Assembly (NCBI GenBank): GCA_963699055.1
Contig: CAVOTA010000004.1
Coordinates: 248,001-312,000 of the forward strand
Direction: 5' to 3'
DNA length: 64,000 nucleotides
Origin: Bog-756 sp963699055
GTDB taxonomy: Bacteria; Actinomycetota; Acidimicrobiia; Acidimicrobiales; RAAP-2
This document shows, piece after piece, positions 27,491-35,556 of this stretch (positions are counted from its first letter, which is position 1; every line of letters starts with the position of its first letter). The notes under the pieces are model-generated. The model did no database searches and was not told the DNA's origin. It saw only the letters and a list, made by a program, of their open reading frames with translations. The translations under genes were made by a program, and so were the position numbers.

Positions 27491-28273
27491 GGTGACCTGG
27501 TGGGCCGGACACCACCACGAGGTCCGCCCGCCGACGGTCGTGCGCTCCAGTGGTGTGCCGTCCCGGGGACAGATCCCGCCGGGGTGCCGCTCCGGCATCA
27601 GATCGCCCAGGTGCGAACCTCCCCGGGTCGTGAGGTCGGCGAGCCCCCGGCTCAGGTGGTGGTGCAGCCGACGCACCTCCGACGGCGACAGGGAGCCGGC
27701 CGGTCGGACCGGGGACAGACCGGCCCGCCACAGGACCTCGTCGACGATGAGATTGCCGATGCCGGCGATCCGTGACTGGTCGAGCAGCCGGGCCTTGAGC
27801 GGGGACGACGAACCGGACAGGGCGGCGGCCAGGGCGGCCGGGCCGATCGACGCCGCATCGGGGCCGAGTCCCGACACGTCGGGATCGAGCGAGACGCCGC
27901 CCAGCCGACGTGGGTCGTGGACCACCATCCGGCCGCCGTCGGCGAACGTCACCGACCAGCGCTCCCACGCCGGATCGCGCCGGGCAGGTGAGTACAGGAG
28001 GTCGCCGACGGCGTCGTCCCCGTCCACCAGCAGCGTCCCGGTCATCCCGAAGCGCAGACCGATGACGGTACCGTCGTCCGCGTCCAGCAGCAGGAGCTTG
28101 CCGATCCGCCGGGCAGCCACGAACCGGTTCCCCACGAGGAGGCCGGACAGCAAGGCTCCCTCGGCCTCACCCTTCAGGAACCAGGTGTCGGGCGAGTCGA
28201 CGGCGGCGATCGGCCGGCCGAGTGTGCTGGCCGCCAGGGACCGGTAACGCTCCACCTCGATCATCTCCGGCAC
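27488..28273 (-). CDS. Fpg/Nei-family DNA glycosylase
   Basis: This base-excision repair enzyme removes oxidised bases and cleaves the strand. The GTG at 28273 is chosen because it yields Met-Pro-Glu (PEMIEVERY), and the N-terminal proline and glutamate are catalytic in this family; an internal ATG at 28264 would remove them. The beta-hairpin lysine lies in RRIGKLLLL. The helix-two-turn-helix region is LLDQSRIAGIGNLIVDEV. The C-terminal zinc finger is degenerate: CPRD and CPAH replace the usual paired cysteines. The length is 261 residues. It is convergent with the DUF222-HNH gene. Confidence 0.9.
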   Translation of the reverse strand: MPEMIEVERYRSLAASTLGRPIAAVDSPDTWFLKGEAEGALLSGLLVGNRFVAARRIGKLLLLDADDGTVIGLRFGMTGTLLVDGDDAVGDLLYSPARRDPAWERWSVTFADGGRMVVHDPRRLGGVSLDPDVSGLGPDAASIGPAALAAALSGSSSPLKARLLDQSRIAGIGNLIVDEVLWRAGLSPVRPAGSLSPSEVRRLHHHLSRGLADLTTRGGSHLGDLMPERHPGGICPRDGTPLERTTVGGRTSWWCPAHQVT

Positions 28274-28345
28274 CCGACGAGGGTACCCAGCCGGCCGCCG
28301 TGCCAGGTCACGGTCACGGCGGAAGGCACGGGTAGGGTGTCGATC

Positions 28346-29470
28346 ATGCCGCCCGAAAAGCCGCACTGGACCGAACTGCTCACCGAGGTGGTCACGTCGG
28401 GGCTGTGCACGGGATGCGCGGCCTGCGTGGTGGCGTGCCCCTACGACGTCCTCGCCTACGACGACACCGGCGGGCGGTACAAGCCGTTCCACATCGATGC
28501 CGACGGCGGCCCGGACAGCTGCACCCACGGCGTCAAGGGCTGCACCATGTGCACCCGGGCGTGCCCCCGGTTCCGCCTGTGGGAGACGGAGATCGACACC
28601 CACCTCCACGGCCGTGAGCGTTCCGAGGAGGAGGTGGCCGGGATCTCCCAGGACATCCTCCTCGTCCGGGCCACCGATCCCGAGGTCCATACGTCCGGAC
28701 AGGACGGTGGCCTGGTGTCGGCCCTCCTGATCTGGGCCCTCGAGCACGACGTCATCGATGCCGCGCTGGTGTCCGACCTCGAGGGTGACGGCACGACCTG
28801 GAAGGCGAAGCCCACCGTCGCCACCACCCGCGCCCAGGTGCTGGCCGCCGCAGGGTCGCGCTACACCTACTCAGCCAACACCCTCGCCTACCCGCAGGCC
28901 ATCGAGGGCGGGGCCGAGCGGATCGCCCTGGTCGGGATGGGCTGCCAGGCGTCGGCGCCACCGATGATGCAGACACGCAAGGCCGGCAAGATCGCCCGCC
29001 GGCTGTCGCTGACCATCGGGCTCCTGTGCTCGAAGACGTTCGACGACGCCATCTTCCCCGAGCTGTTCGAGGCCAAGTACGGCATCGCCCGGGCCGATAT
29101 CGCCAAGATGAACATCAAGGGCGTCTTCCAGGTCTGGACCAGGGACGGCGAGTTCCACGAGATCCCGCTCAAGGAGGCCCATGCCTGGACCCGTGAGGGG
29201 TGCACGTCCTGCCCGGACTTCGCCGCCGAGCACGCCGACATCTCCACGGGCGGCATCGGGGCCTTCAACGACTGGACCCTCACCATCGTGCGCACCGACA
29301 AGGGCAGGGAGCTCCTGGCCGGGATGATCGAGGCCGGTGCCGTCGAGACCCGACCGGGCGACGATGATCCCGGGGCGATCGCCCTGCTGCACCGGCTCGC
29401 CCGGGTCAGCCGCAGGCGCTGGCCCGAGACGGCCGTCCCCATGCCCCGCCGCATGCCCGCCGCCACCTGA
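28346..29470 (+). CDS. F420 hydrogenase/dehydrogenase beta-subunit-like iron-sulfur protein
   Basis: The 374-residue protein has two 4Fe-4S clusters at the N terminus (CTGCAACVVACP and CTMCTRACP). The FrhB/FdhB N-terminal domain (HTSGQDGGLVSALLIWALE) and the C-terminal domain (SCPDFAAEHADISTGGIGA) follow. Relatives pass electrons between ferredoxin-type clusters, FAD and coenzyme F420. No hydrogenase or formate-dehydrogenase subunit is adjacent, so it may be a stand-alone ferredoxin-F420 or quinone-linked reductase. ATG 28346 has TAGGGTG upstream; a GTG at 28337 is an alternative. The gene is divergent from the glycosylase. Confidence 0.85.
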   Translation: MPPEKPHWTELLTEVVTSGLCTGCAACVVACPYDVLAYDDTGGRYKPFHIDADGGPDSCTHGVKGCTMCTRACPRFRLWETEIDTHLHGRERSEEEVAGISQDILLVRATDPEVHTSGQDGGLVSALLIWALEHDVIDAALVSDLEGDGTTWKAKPTVATTRAQVLAAAGSRYTYSANTLAYPQAIEGGAERIALVGMGCQASAPPMMQTRKAGKIARRLSLTIGLLCSKTFDDAIFPELFEAKYGIARADIAKMNIKGVFQVWTRDGEFHEIPLKEAHAWTREGCTSCPDFAAEHADISTGGIGAFNDWTLTIVRTDKGRELLAGMIEAGAVETRPGDDDPGAIALLHRLARVSRRRWPETAVPMPRRMPAAT

Positions 29471-29688
29471 CCAGGGTTCCCGGCACCCCGACGTCGGACC
29501 TCCGTCCGGCACCCGTGACCCGGTCCGGTCCGCACGACTCCGGCCCGTCCGGGCCCGTTCGGCCCCGTCATCAGGCCGACCTGGCCCCGGCCCGGCCCAC
29601 GCGAGACCGGCACCAGGGCCGGACGACCCCTGCAATTCGGTCCAATTACCCCGTTACCGTCCACCCTTCCCGGACGTAGGGTGGGCCC

Positions 29689-32079
29689 TTGCTGGACGAT
29701 CGTCACTTCTTCTCCGGACTGGGCCGGTTCACAGTCCGCTTCCGCTGGCTGATCGTCGTCGCCTGGGCCATCTTCACGGTTGCACTGGTGATGGGCCTGC
29801 CGTCGATCTCGAGTGTGGAGAAGAGCAGCAACGCCCAGTTCCTGCCGGCCACGGAGCCCAGCGTGCTGGCGGCCACCCTGGCGGCCCCCTTCGAACCCAC
29901 CGCCACCTCGGACGCGGTGCTCGTGGCGGGCACCTCCCACGGGGAGCTGACGGCGGCGGACATGGCCGCCTTCGGGCGGGCCAAGGAGGCCGTGGAGGCC
30001 GTGCCCCACGTGACCGCCGTCGTCGACCGTGGCGAGTCGGCCGACGGACAGGCCCACCAGGCGGTCATCCAGCTCGACGTCCCGGCCTCCACCGACCCCC
30101 GCACCGTCCGCACCGTGGCCGCCCTCCGCAGGGCGGTCGCCTCGGGCGAGGCGCCGCCGGGGCTGGCCATGCACCTGACCGGATCCGCCCCCCAGGCCGT
30201 GGACCAGCAGGCGGAGCAGTCCAAGACCCAGACCCTCACCACCGTGCTGTCGATCGTGTTCATCCTCCTGCTGCTGTTCCTGACCTTCCGGTCGCTGCTG
30301 GCGCCGTTCGTGGCCCTGCTGCCGTCCGCCGTGGCCCTCGTCGCCGTCGAGCCCGTCATCGCCGCCTCGGCCCACCTGGGCGTGCAGGTCTCCGACCTCA
30401 CCCCGGTCCTGCTGGTGGTGGTGCTGCTCGGTGCCGGGACCGACTACGGACTCTTCCTCATCTTCCGCGTCCGCGAGGAGATCCGTCGCGGGCTCGGGAA
30501 CCACGACGCCGTGGCCTTCTCGCTGGAGAAGGTGGGCGAGTCGATCGCCTTCTCGGGACTCACGGTGATCGCCGCGCTGTCGGCCGTGGTGATCGCCACC
30601 TTCGGCCTCTACAAGGGGTTCGGCCCGGCACTGGCCATCGGCATCGCCATGGCGCTGTTCGCAAACCTCACGCTCCTGCCGGCGCTGCTGGCCATCCTCG
30701 GGAAGGCGGTCTTCTGGCCCCGGGTGCCCACCCCGGGGCCGGTGACGCGTGGCTTCTGGAGCCGGGTGGCCACACGGGTGGTCGGGCGCCCGCTGCTCAC
30801 CATGGCCGTCGGCGTGGGGGTGCTGGTGGGGCTGTCGCTGTCCCTGCTGGCCTACGCACCGACCGGGTTCGACAGCCAGTCGGTCCCGGCCACGGCCGAT
30901 TCGGCACGCGGCCAGGCGATCCTCGTCGCCCACTACCCGGCGGCCCAGTCGGACCCCACCAACGTGGTCTTCCGCCTGCCGATGTCCGTCTGGGACGAAC
31001 CGTCGGTGCTGGAGAAGGCCGCCGACGGTCTGCTGACCTCGGAACAGTTCTCCTCGGTCACCGGTGCGCTCGACCCGAACGGCACACCGGTCACCCCGGA
31101 GGAGCTGGCCGCCGCCCACGACCAGCTGGCGGCCTACGGCACGGCCGACTCGCTGCCGGCCACGCCCCCACCGTCCTACACGGGGACCACGGCCGCCTAC
31201 GACGCCTACCGGGCGTCAGGGCAGTACATCAGCCCGGACGCCCGCACCGTGCTCTACCAGACCGCCCTGGCCGCCGGCCCCTCGACCAGCACCGATGCCG
31301 CCTCGGCCATGCCGGAGGTGCGCGCCGCCGTCGACGAGGTCGGCCGGTCCATCGGGGCGACGGCGTCCGGCGTCGACGGCTACGCGGCGGTGGCGGCGGA
31401 CGTCGGCGGGCTGTCCACGGGGGACCTGCTACGGATCATCCCCCTGGTGCTCCTCGTCCTCGGGGTGCTGCTCGCCATCGTGCTGCGGAGCCTCGTCGCA
31501 CCCCTGTACCTGGTGGCGAGCGTCGGGCTCTCCTACCTCGCATCCCTCGGGTTCGCCACGCTGGTGTTCGTGATCATCGGGGGCCAGGACGGGATCAACT
31601 TCGTGCTCCCGTTCTTCATGTTCCTCTTCATCATGGCGTTGGGTCAGGACTACAACATCCTGGTCATGACCCGCATCCGCGAGGAGGCCCACCACGCGCC
31701 GATCCGGACGGCGGTCCGCACGGCGGTCGGTGCCACCGGGACCACCGTCACGTCGGCCGGACTGATCCTCGCCGGCACCTTCGGGGTCCTGACGGCCACG
31801 GGGAACACCCAGATCGTCGAGATCGGGGTCGGGCTGGCCGCCGGCATCCTGCTCGACACCTTCGTGGTGCGCACACTGCTCGTACCGTCGATGGCCGTGC
31901 TCCTCGGGCGCTGGAACTGGTGGCCGTCGCGGCTGTACCACGCCGACCGCGATCACGGCTCCGCGCTCCCCGACCCGGAATGGCTGATCGGTCACCCGGC
32001 GGGCGGCTTCGGGGCGGTCGGGCCCCCGCTCGAACCGAGTACGGTGAGCGGGCGTGGCCGGCCGACCCAAACCCTCTGA
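29689..32079 (+). CDS. MMPL/RND-family exporter
   Basis: The 796-residue transporter has two MMPL halves. Each half has one helix, a large periplasmic loop and a five-helix bundle. The first bundle includes LGAGTDYGLFLIFRVREE and the second MALGQDYNILVMTRIREE, where the aspartate-tyrosine pairs are the proton-relay residues of MMPL proteins. Family members export lipids or drugs using the proton gradient. The start is TTG at 29689, preceded by GGGTGGG; no in-frame ATG or GTG is nearby. The stop overlaps the next gene by 26 bases. Confidence 0.9.
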   Translation: MLDDRHFFSGLGRFTVRFRWLIVVAWAIFTVALVMGLPSISSVEKSSNAQFLPATEPSVLAATLAAPFEPTATSDAVLVAGTSHGELTAADMAAFGRAKEAVEAVPHVTAVVDRGESADGQAHQAVIQLDVPASTDPRTVRTVAALRRAVASGEAPPGLAMHLTGSAPQAVDQQAEQSKTQTLTTVLSIVFILLLLFLTFRSLLAPFVALLPSAVALVAVEPVIAASAHLGVQVSDLTPVLLVVVLLGAGTDYGLFLIFRVREEIRRGLGNHDAVAFSLEKVGESIAFSGLTVIAALSAVVIATFGLYKGFGPALAIGIAMALFANLTLLPALLAILGKAVFWPRVPTPGPVTRGFWSRVATRVVGRPLLTMAVGVGVLVGLSLSLLAYAPTGFDSQSVPATADSARGQAILVAHYPAAQSDPTNVVFRLPMSVWDEPSVLEKAADGLLTSEQFSSVTGALDPNGTPVTPEELAAAHDQLAAYGTADSLPATPPPSYTGTTAAYDAYRASGQYISPDARTVLYQTALAAGPSTSTDAASAMPEVRAAVDEVGRSIGATASGVDGYAAVAADVGGLSTGDLLRIIPLVLLVLGVLLAIVLRSLVAPLYLVASVGLSYLASLGFATLVFVIIGGQDGINFVLPFFMFLFIMALGQDYNILVMTRIREEAHHAPIRTAVRTAVGATGTTVTSAGLILAGTFGVLTATGNTQIVEIGVGLAAGILLDTFVVRTLLVPSMAVLLGRWNWWPSRLYHADRDHGSALPDPEWLIGHPAGGFGAVGPPLEPSTVSGRGRPTQTL

Positions 32080-32749
32080 GCGACCCACGGTGGTCCTGCT
32101 GGTCCGCCACGGGCGGACGCCGACCACCGGCCAGGTGCTGCCCGGACGTGCCCGCGGTCTCCACCTCTCCGACGAGGGGCGCGCCCAGGCCGAGGCCGTC
32201 GCCGAACGCATCGCCCGGCTCGCCGGCCCGACCGACGGCTCGACCGACGGCTCGAAGGGACCGGTCGGCCGGGCACCGGTCGCCGTCTACGCCTCGCCGC
32301 TGGAACGCACCCAGGAGACGGCCAAGCCGATCGCCAGGCGGCTCGGCCTCCGGGTCCGCACCGACCGGGGACTGCTCGAGTGCGACTTCGGCGAGTGGAC
32401 GGGCGCCAAGCTCGCCGACCTGGCGAAGAAGCCCGAGTGGAGCACGGTCCAGCGCAATCCCAGCGGGTTCCGGTTCCCGTCGGGCGAGTCGTTCCTGGAG
32501 ATGCAGACCCGGATGTCGACGGCCCTGGCCCGCCTGGTCGAGCGCCACCCCGGCGGCACCGTGGTGGCCGTCTCCCACGCCGATCCGATCAAGGCCGCCG
32601 TGGCCCAGGCGGCCGGCACCCCCCTCGACCTGTTCCAGCGCCTGACGGTGGCGCCGTGCTCGGTGTCGGCGCTGGCCTACTCGGCGCACGGTCCGTTCGT
32701 GCTGACGGTGAACTCGACCGACTCGCTGACGGCGCTGGCCATCGCATGA
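32054..32749 (+). CDS. Histidine phosphatase-family, phosphomutase-like protein
   Basis: The 231-residue protein of the phosphoglycerate mutase/histidine phosphatase superfamily has the catalytic LVRHGRTPTTG with RHG, a second arginine in YASPLERTQETA, a glutamate in ECDFGEWTG, and the second histidine in VAVSHADPIKAA. It matches the actinobacterial MSMEG_4193-type subgroup, which is found beside DUF3090 and SCO1664-type genes, exactly as here. The substrate is unknown. The GTG start overlaps the transporter gene by 26 bases. Confidence 0.88.
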   Translation: MAGRPKPSERPTVVLLVRHGRTPTTGQVLPGRARGLHLSDEGRAQAEAVAERIARLAGPTDGSTDGSKGPVGRAPVAVYASPLERTQETAKPIARRLGLRVRTDRGLLECDFGEWTGAKLADLAKKPEWSTVQRNPSGFRFPSGESFLEMQTRMSTALARLVERHPGGTVVAVSHADPIKAAVAQAAGTPLDLFQRLTVAPCSVSALAYSAHGPFVLTVNSTDSLTALAIA

Positions 32750-32801
32750 GCGGTCGGACGCGAGCTACGGGGATCCACCCGGCGACGAGGGAGGACCGGC
32801 C

Positions 32802-33296
32802 GTGACGGATGCCTTCGATCTGTCGGCGGACCGGCTGTGCGTGGGCACGGTGGGTCCCGTCGGGAGCCGGCTCTTCCTCCTCCAGTGCCGCCAGGGCGAC
32901 ACGCTGGTGACCCTCAAGGTGGAGAAGCAGCAGGTGGCCGCCATCGGTGACCTGCTGGCCCGGCTGGTCAAGGACCAGCAACGGCCGGGACACCTGCCCG
33001 ACGACCAGGCCCTCGAGGAACCGATGGAGCCGGCGTGGGCGGTGGGCACGGTCGGGGTGTCCTTCGACGACGCCGAGGACCGGGTGGTGCTGGTCATCGA
33101 GGAGCTGGTGCCCGAGGGTGAGGTGGGCGCCATCGCCCGGGTGTCGGTCACCCGGGAGCAGGCGGCGGCGTTCACCATCCAGGCCGCCCGTCTCGTCGAG
33201 TCGGGACGTCCCCCCTGCCCGCTGTGCGGCTCACCGCTGGACCCCTCCGGACACGAATGCCCCCGGACCAACGGCCACCGTCCACCGGCCGTGTGA
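32802..33296 (+). CDS. DUF3090 protein
   Basis: The 164-residue cytosolic protein has a mixed alpha/beta body and a C-terminal zinc-ribbon-like ending CPLCGSPLDPSGHECPRTNG, the hallmark of DUF3090. It sits between the phosphomutase-like and SCO1664-like genes, an arrangement conserved in actinobacteria and probably reflecting one unknown pathway. The GTG start follows a strong GGGAGGAC ribosome-binding site, and its stop overlaps the next start (GTGA). Confidence 0.88.
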   Translation: MTDAFDLSADRLCVGTVGPVGSRLFLLQCRQGDTLVTLKVEKQQVAAIGDLLARLVKDQQRPGHLPDDQALEEPMEPAWAVGTVGVSFDDAEDRVVLVIEELVPEGEVGAIARVSVTREQAAAFTIQAARLVESGRPPCPLCGSPLDPSGHECPRTNGHRPPAV

Positions 33297-34195
33297 GCGG
33301 GTGGCGGCCCGGCGTCGGACCGTCCCTCGAGGAGTCCGCCGAGCTGCTCGCCACCTGTGAGCTGGTCGTGGAGGGGCGACTGCCGTGGAGCTCCAACCTG
33401 ACCTTCCTCGTCTCCCTGAAAGGCACGGGCGGCGGGTCGGAGGACGGCGGGTCGATCGGGCACGTCGGCGCCGGGTCGATCGGGCACGTCGGCGGCGGGT
33501 CGTTCGGGGACGAGATCGGATTGGACGCCGACGCCGACATCGACACCGACACCGACACCGACACCGATGCCCACGACGACGTCCCGGGATACGGGTCCGG
33601 TCCGGTGCAGGCCGTCTACAAGCCCCACCGCGGCGAGCAGTCCCTGTGGGACTTCCCCGACGGGCTCTACCGGCGCGAGGTCGCCGCCTACCACCTGTCC
33701 GAAGCCCTCGGCTGGGGTGTGGTGCCGCCGACCCTGCTCCGCTACGACGCCCCGTTCGGGCCCGGTTCGGTGCAGCTGTTCGTCGCCTCCGACTACGAGC
33801 AGCACTACTTCACACTGTTCGAGGACGGGGGCCACGAGGACGAGCTGCAGGTCATGTGCGCCTTCGACGTGGTCGCCAACAACGCCGACCGCAAGAGCGG
33901 CCACGTCCTGTACGGGTCGGACGGACGGCTGTGGGGCATCGACCACGGGCTGTGCTTCCACGTGCACCACAAGCTCCGCACCGTGATCTGGGACTTCGCC
34001 GGCGAGGACGTGCCCGCTCACATCGTGGCCGACCTGGAGCAGCTGGGCGCCTCCGGGCTGCCCGCCGGGTTCGAGGACCTGCTGTCGGAGGCCGAGACCG
34101 ATGCCCTGCTCGAGCGGGCGGCCCGGTTGGCGGGGACCGGTGTGTTCCCCGAGCCGGTCGGCGACCGGCCGCCCTATCCCTGGCCCCTGGTCTGA
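33293..34195 (+). CDS. SCO1664-family, phosphoinositide-kinase-like protein with insertion
   Basis: The 300-residue protein resembles a divergent PI3/PI4-kinase-like fold. The core motif is AVYKPHRGEQSLWDFPDG, then YRREVAAYHLSEALGWGVVPPT, a catalytic-loop-like FDVVANNADRKSGH, and WGIDHGLCFH. Family members lack the Gly/Asp-rich stretch at about residues 44-103, which separates strand TFLVSLK from QAVYKP and contains duplicated GSIGHVG units and alternating Asp-Thr. The GTG start overlaps the DUF3090 stop. Phosphotransfer is plausible from the fold, but no substrate is known. Confidence 0.8.
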   Translation: MSGWRPGVGPSLEESAELLATCELVVEGRLPWSSNLTFLVSLKGTGGGSEDGGSIGHVGAGSIGHVGGGSFGDEIGLDADADIDTDTDTDTDAHDDVPGYGSGPVQAVYKPHRGEQSLWDFPDGLYRREVAAYHLSEALGWGVVPPTLLRYDAPFGPGSVQLFVASDYEQHYFTLFEDGGHEDELQVMCAFDVVANNADRKSGHVLYGSDGRLWGIDHGLCFHVHHKLRTVIWDFAGEDVPAHIVADLEQLGASGLPAGFEDLLSEAETDALLERAARLAGTGVFPEPVGDRPPYPWPLV

Positions 34196-34285
34196 CCTCC
34201 CGGTCCGCCGGTCGGGTCCCGCCGTCCTACGGCGCGCCGGTACCTGGCGCCCCGCGCCGCACCGTGGCCACGCCCGACGGCGTGC

Positions 34286-35554
34286 TCACCTGCGCCGGCC
34301 GGCGCCGCCGAGGCCCGGGATCAGCTCGATGTGCAGCTGGTCCTGCATGTCCGCCACCACGGCGGCGGCCAGGCGGGCCCCGCCGGCGGGCGTCAGATGG
34401 ATGCCGTCGGGCGTGCGCACGTTGATGACCGTCCCCGAGGCGTCGGGCAGGTAGGCGGCAAAATTGTGGTGCGCGTCGCCGAGGGAGGGCACCGAGGAGA
34501 GGTAGGTGGCGCCCCCGTCCTTCGTGGCGGCCACCTGGGTCTGGACGAGGCCGTTCAGGTGGCGGAGGGCGGCATCGAGTCCCGGGTCCTGCATGGGGGG
34601 CATCCCCACCCACAGCACGTGGGCCCCGCCGGCGTTGGCCTCGGCGATGAAGGCGGCCACCCGTGCGGAGTAGGCCTGGTCCCAACCGGGCTGGCCGAAG
34701 GTGAGGCTCCCGGTGGGCGTCACCAGGCCCTGCGGGTCGTTGGCCCCGATCATGACGACCACGAGCTGGGGCTGCTGGTTGGCCAGGTCGATCTGCAGCT
34801 CGGCCGGCCAATTGAAGTAGTCGGGCCGGGTCAGGCCGGTGTCGATGCGGCCGTCGAGGTAGGTGGTGACGTCGCCGTAGGCGCCGAGGGCGTTGACCAG
34901 TGGCTGCCCGAGGTCGAGGCCCACCGAGTCCCCGACGATGAGCACCCGCAGCGGCGATGCCGGCGTCGGGTGGTAGTTGAGCGGCGGGAGCGTGGTGGGC
35001 GTGACCGTCCCCTGGGCGGACGTCGGCAGGGGCGTGGGCTTCGGACGGTGGTTCCGGACGGCCAGGGACGGGCCACCGCCCGGACTCCGGCCGAACGCCT
35101 CGTCCGTCCAGCCGACCACGTTGGAGAGGCCGAGGGTGCGGCTCAGTGCGGCCACGGGCCCGGTGACGTCCATGGAGACGGTGCGGCGGGTCCCGATCGG
35201 CGACGTCTCCGCCGAGTGCTGGAGGCTCGGTGCGTCGAGCAGGAACCACAGACCGAAGCAGACCACCCCGACGAGGAGCACCCGGGTCCACGGCACGCCG
35301 GCGAAGGGCAGCCGCTCCCAGAAGGCGTGGTCGCCCCGGATCCCGTGCTCGGGGCGCGGACCCCGGTCGCCGTGGGCCCCGTCCCCGTCGTGGCCCGCGC
35401 CGTCGCGGCCAGTCGGGGGAGCCGACCCACCCGGGTCCGACCAGTCGTAGGGGACGGCCCCGTCGCCGGGGCCGGAGGGCCGTTCGGCCGACGGCGTGCG
35501 GGGCGGCGGCGGGGGCGGGGGCGGGGGCGGGGGCGGCGGGGGCGGCGGGGGCAA
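34286..35554 (-). CDS. DUF459-type SGNH hydrolase, membrane-anchored
   Basis: The 422-residue protein pairs with the upstream MBOAT gene. The residues after a tentative TTG start are 17 consecutive prolines, then an acidic, Asp/Gly-rich segment. One transmembrane helix (VLLVGVVCFGLWFLL, about residues 93-107) follows, and an extracytoplasmic SGNH domain has catalytic blocks VLIVGDSVGLDLG (Ser), MIGANDPQGL (Asn) and DGIHLTPAG (Asp/His). DUF459/AlgX-like domains act as acyltransferases or esterases on surface polysaccharides, with the MBOAT protein passing acyl groups across the membrane. The start is uncertain: no ribosome-binding site is seen, and no Met precedes the helix. Confidence 0.78.
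   Translation of the reverse strand: MPPPPPPPPPPPPPPPPPRTPSAERPSGPGDGAVPYDWSDPGGSAPPTGRDGAGHDGDGAHGDRGPRPEHGIRGDHAFWERLPFAGVPWTRVLLVGVVCFGLWFLLDAPSLQHSAETSPIGTRRTVSMDVTGPVAALSRTLGLSNVVGWTDEAFGRSPGGGPSLAVRNHRPKPTPLPTSAQGTVTPTTLPPLNYHPTPASPLRVLIVGDSVGLDLGQPLVNALGAYGDVTTYLDGRIDTGLTRPDYFNWPAELQIDLANQQPQLVVVMIGANDPQGLVTPTGSLTFGQPGWDQAYSARVAAFIAEANAGGAHVLWVGMPPMQDPGLDAALRHLNGLVQTQVAATKDGGATYLSSVPSLGDAHHNFAAYLPDASGTVINVRTPDGIHLTPAGGARLAAAVVADMQDQLHIELIPGLGGAGRRR
35501..35554 (-). repeat. GGGGGC-type tract encoding 17 prolines
   Basis: About 51 bases consist only of G and C in (GGGGGC)-like and (GGC) units on the plus strand. They encode 17 proline codons (CCC/CCG) at the start of the SGNH gene, two bases after the MBOAT stop codon. 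The plus strand could form a G-quadruplex. Confidence 0.85.
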
Positions 35555-35556
35555 CG

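Noticed and set aside
27488..28264. Glycosylase start at ATG 28264
   Set aside because: It would remove the catalytic Pro-Glu N terminus that the GTG at 28273 restores.
29337..32645. Open frame of about 1100 codons overlapping the MMPL gene in another frame
   Set aside because: The translation is Arg/Gly/Pro-rich low-complexity sequence, and the MMPL frame has clear transporter motifs.
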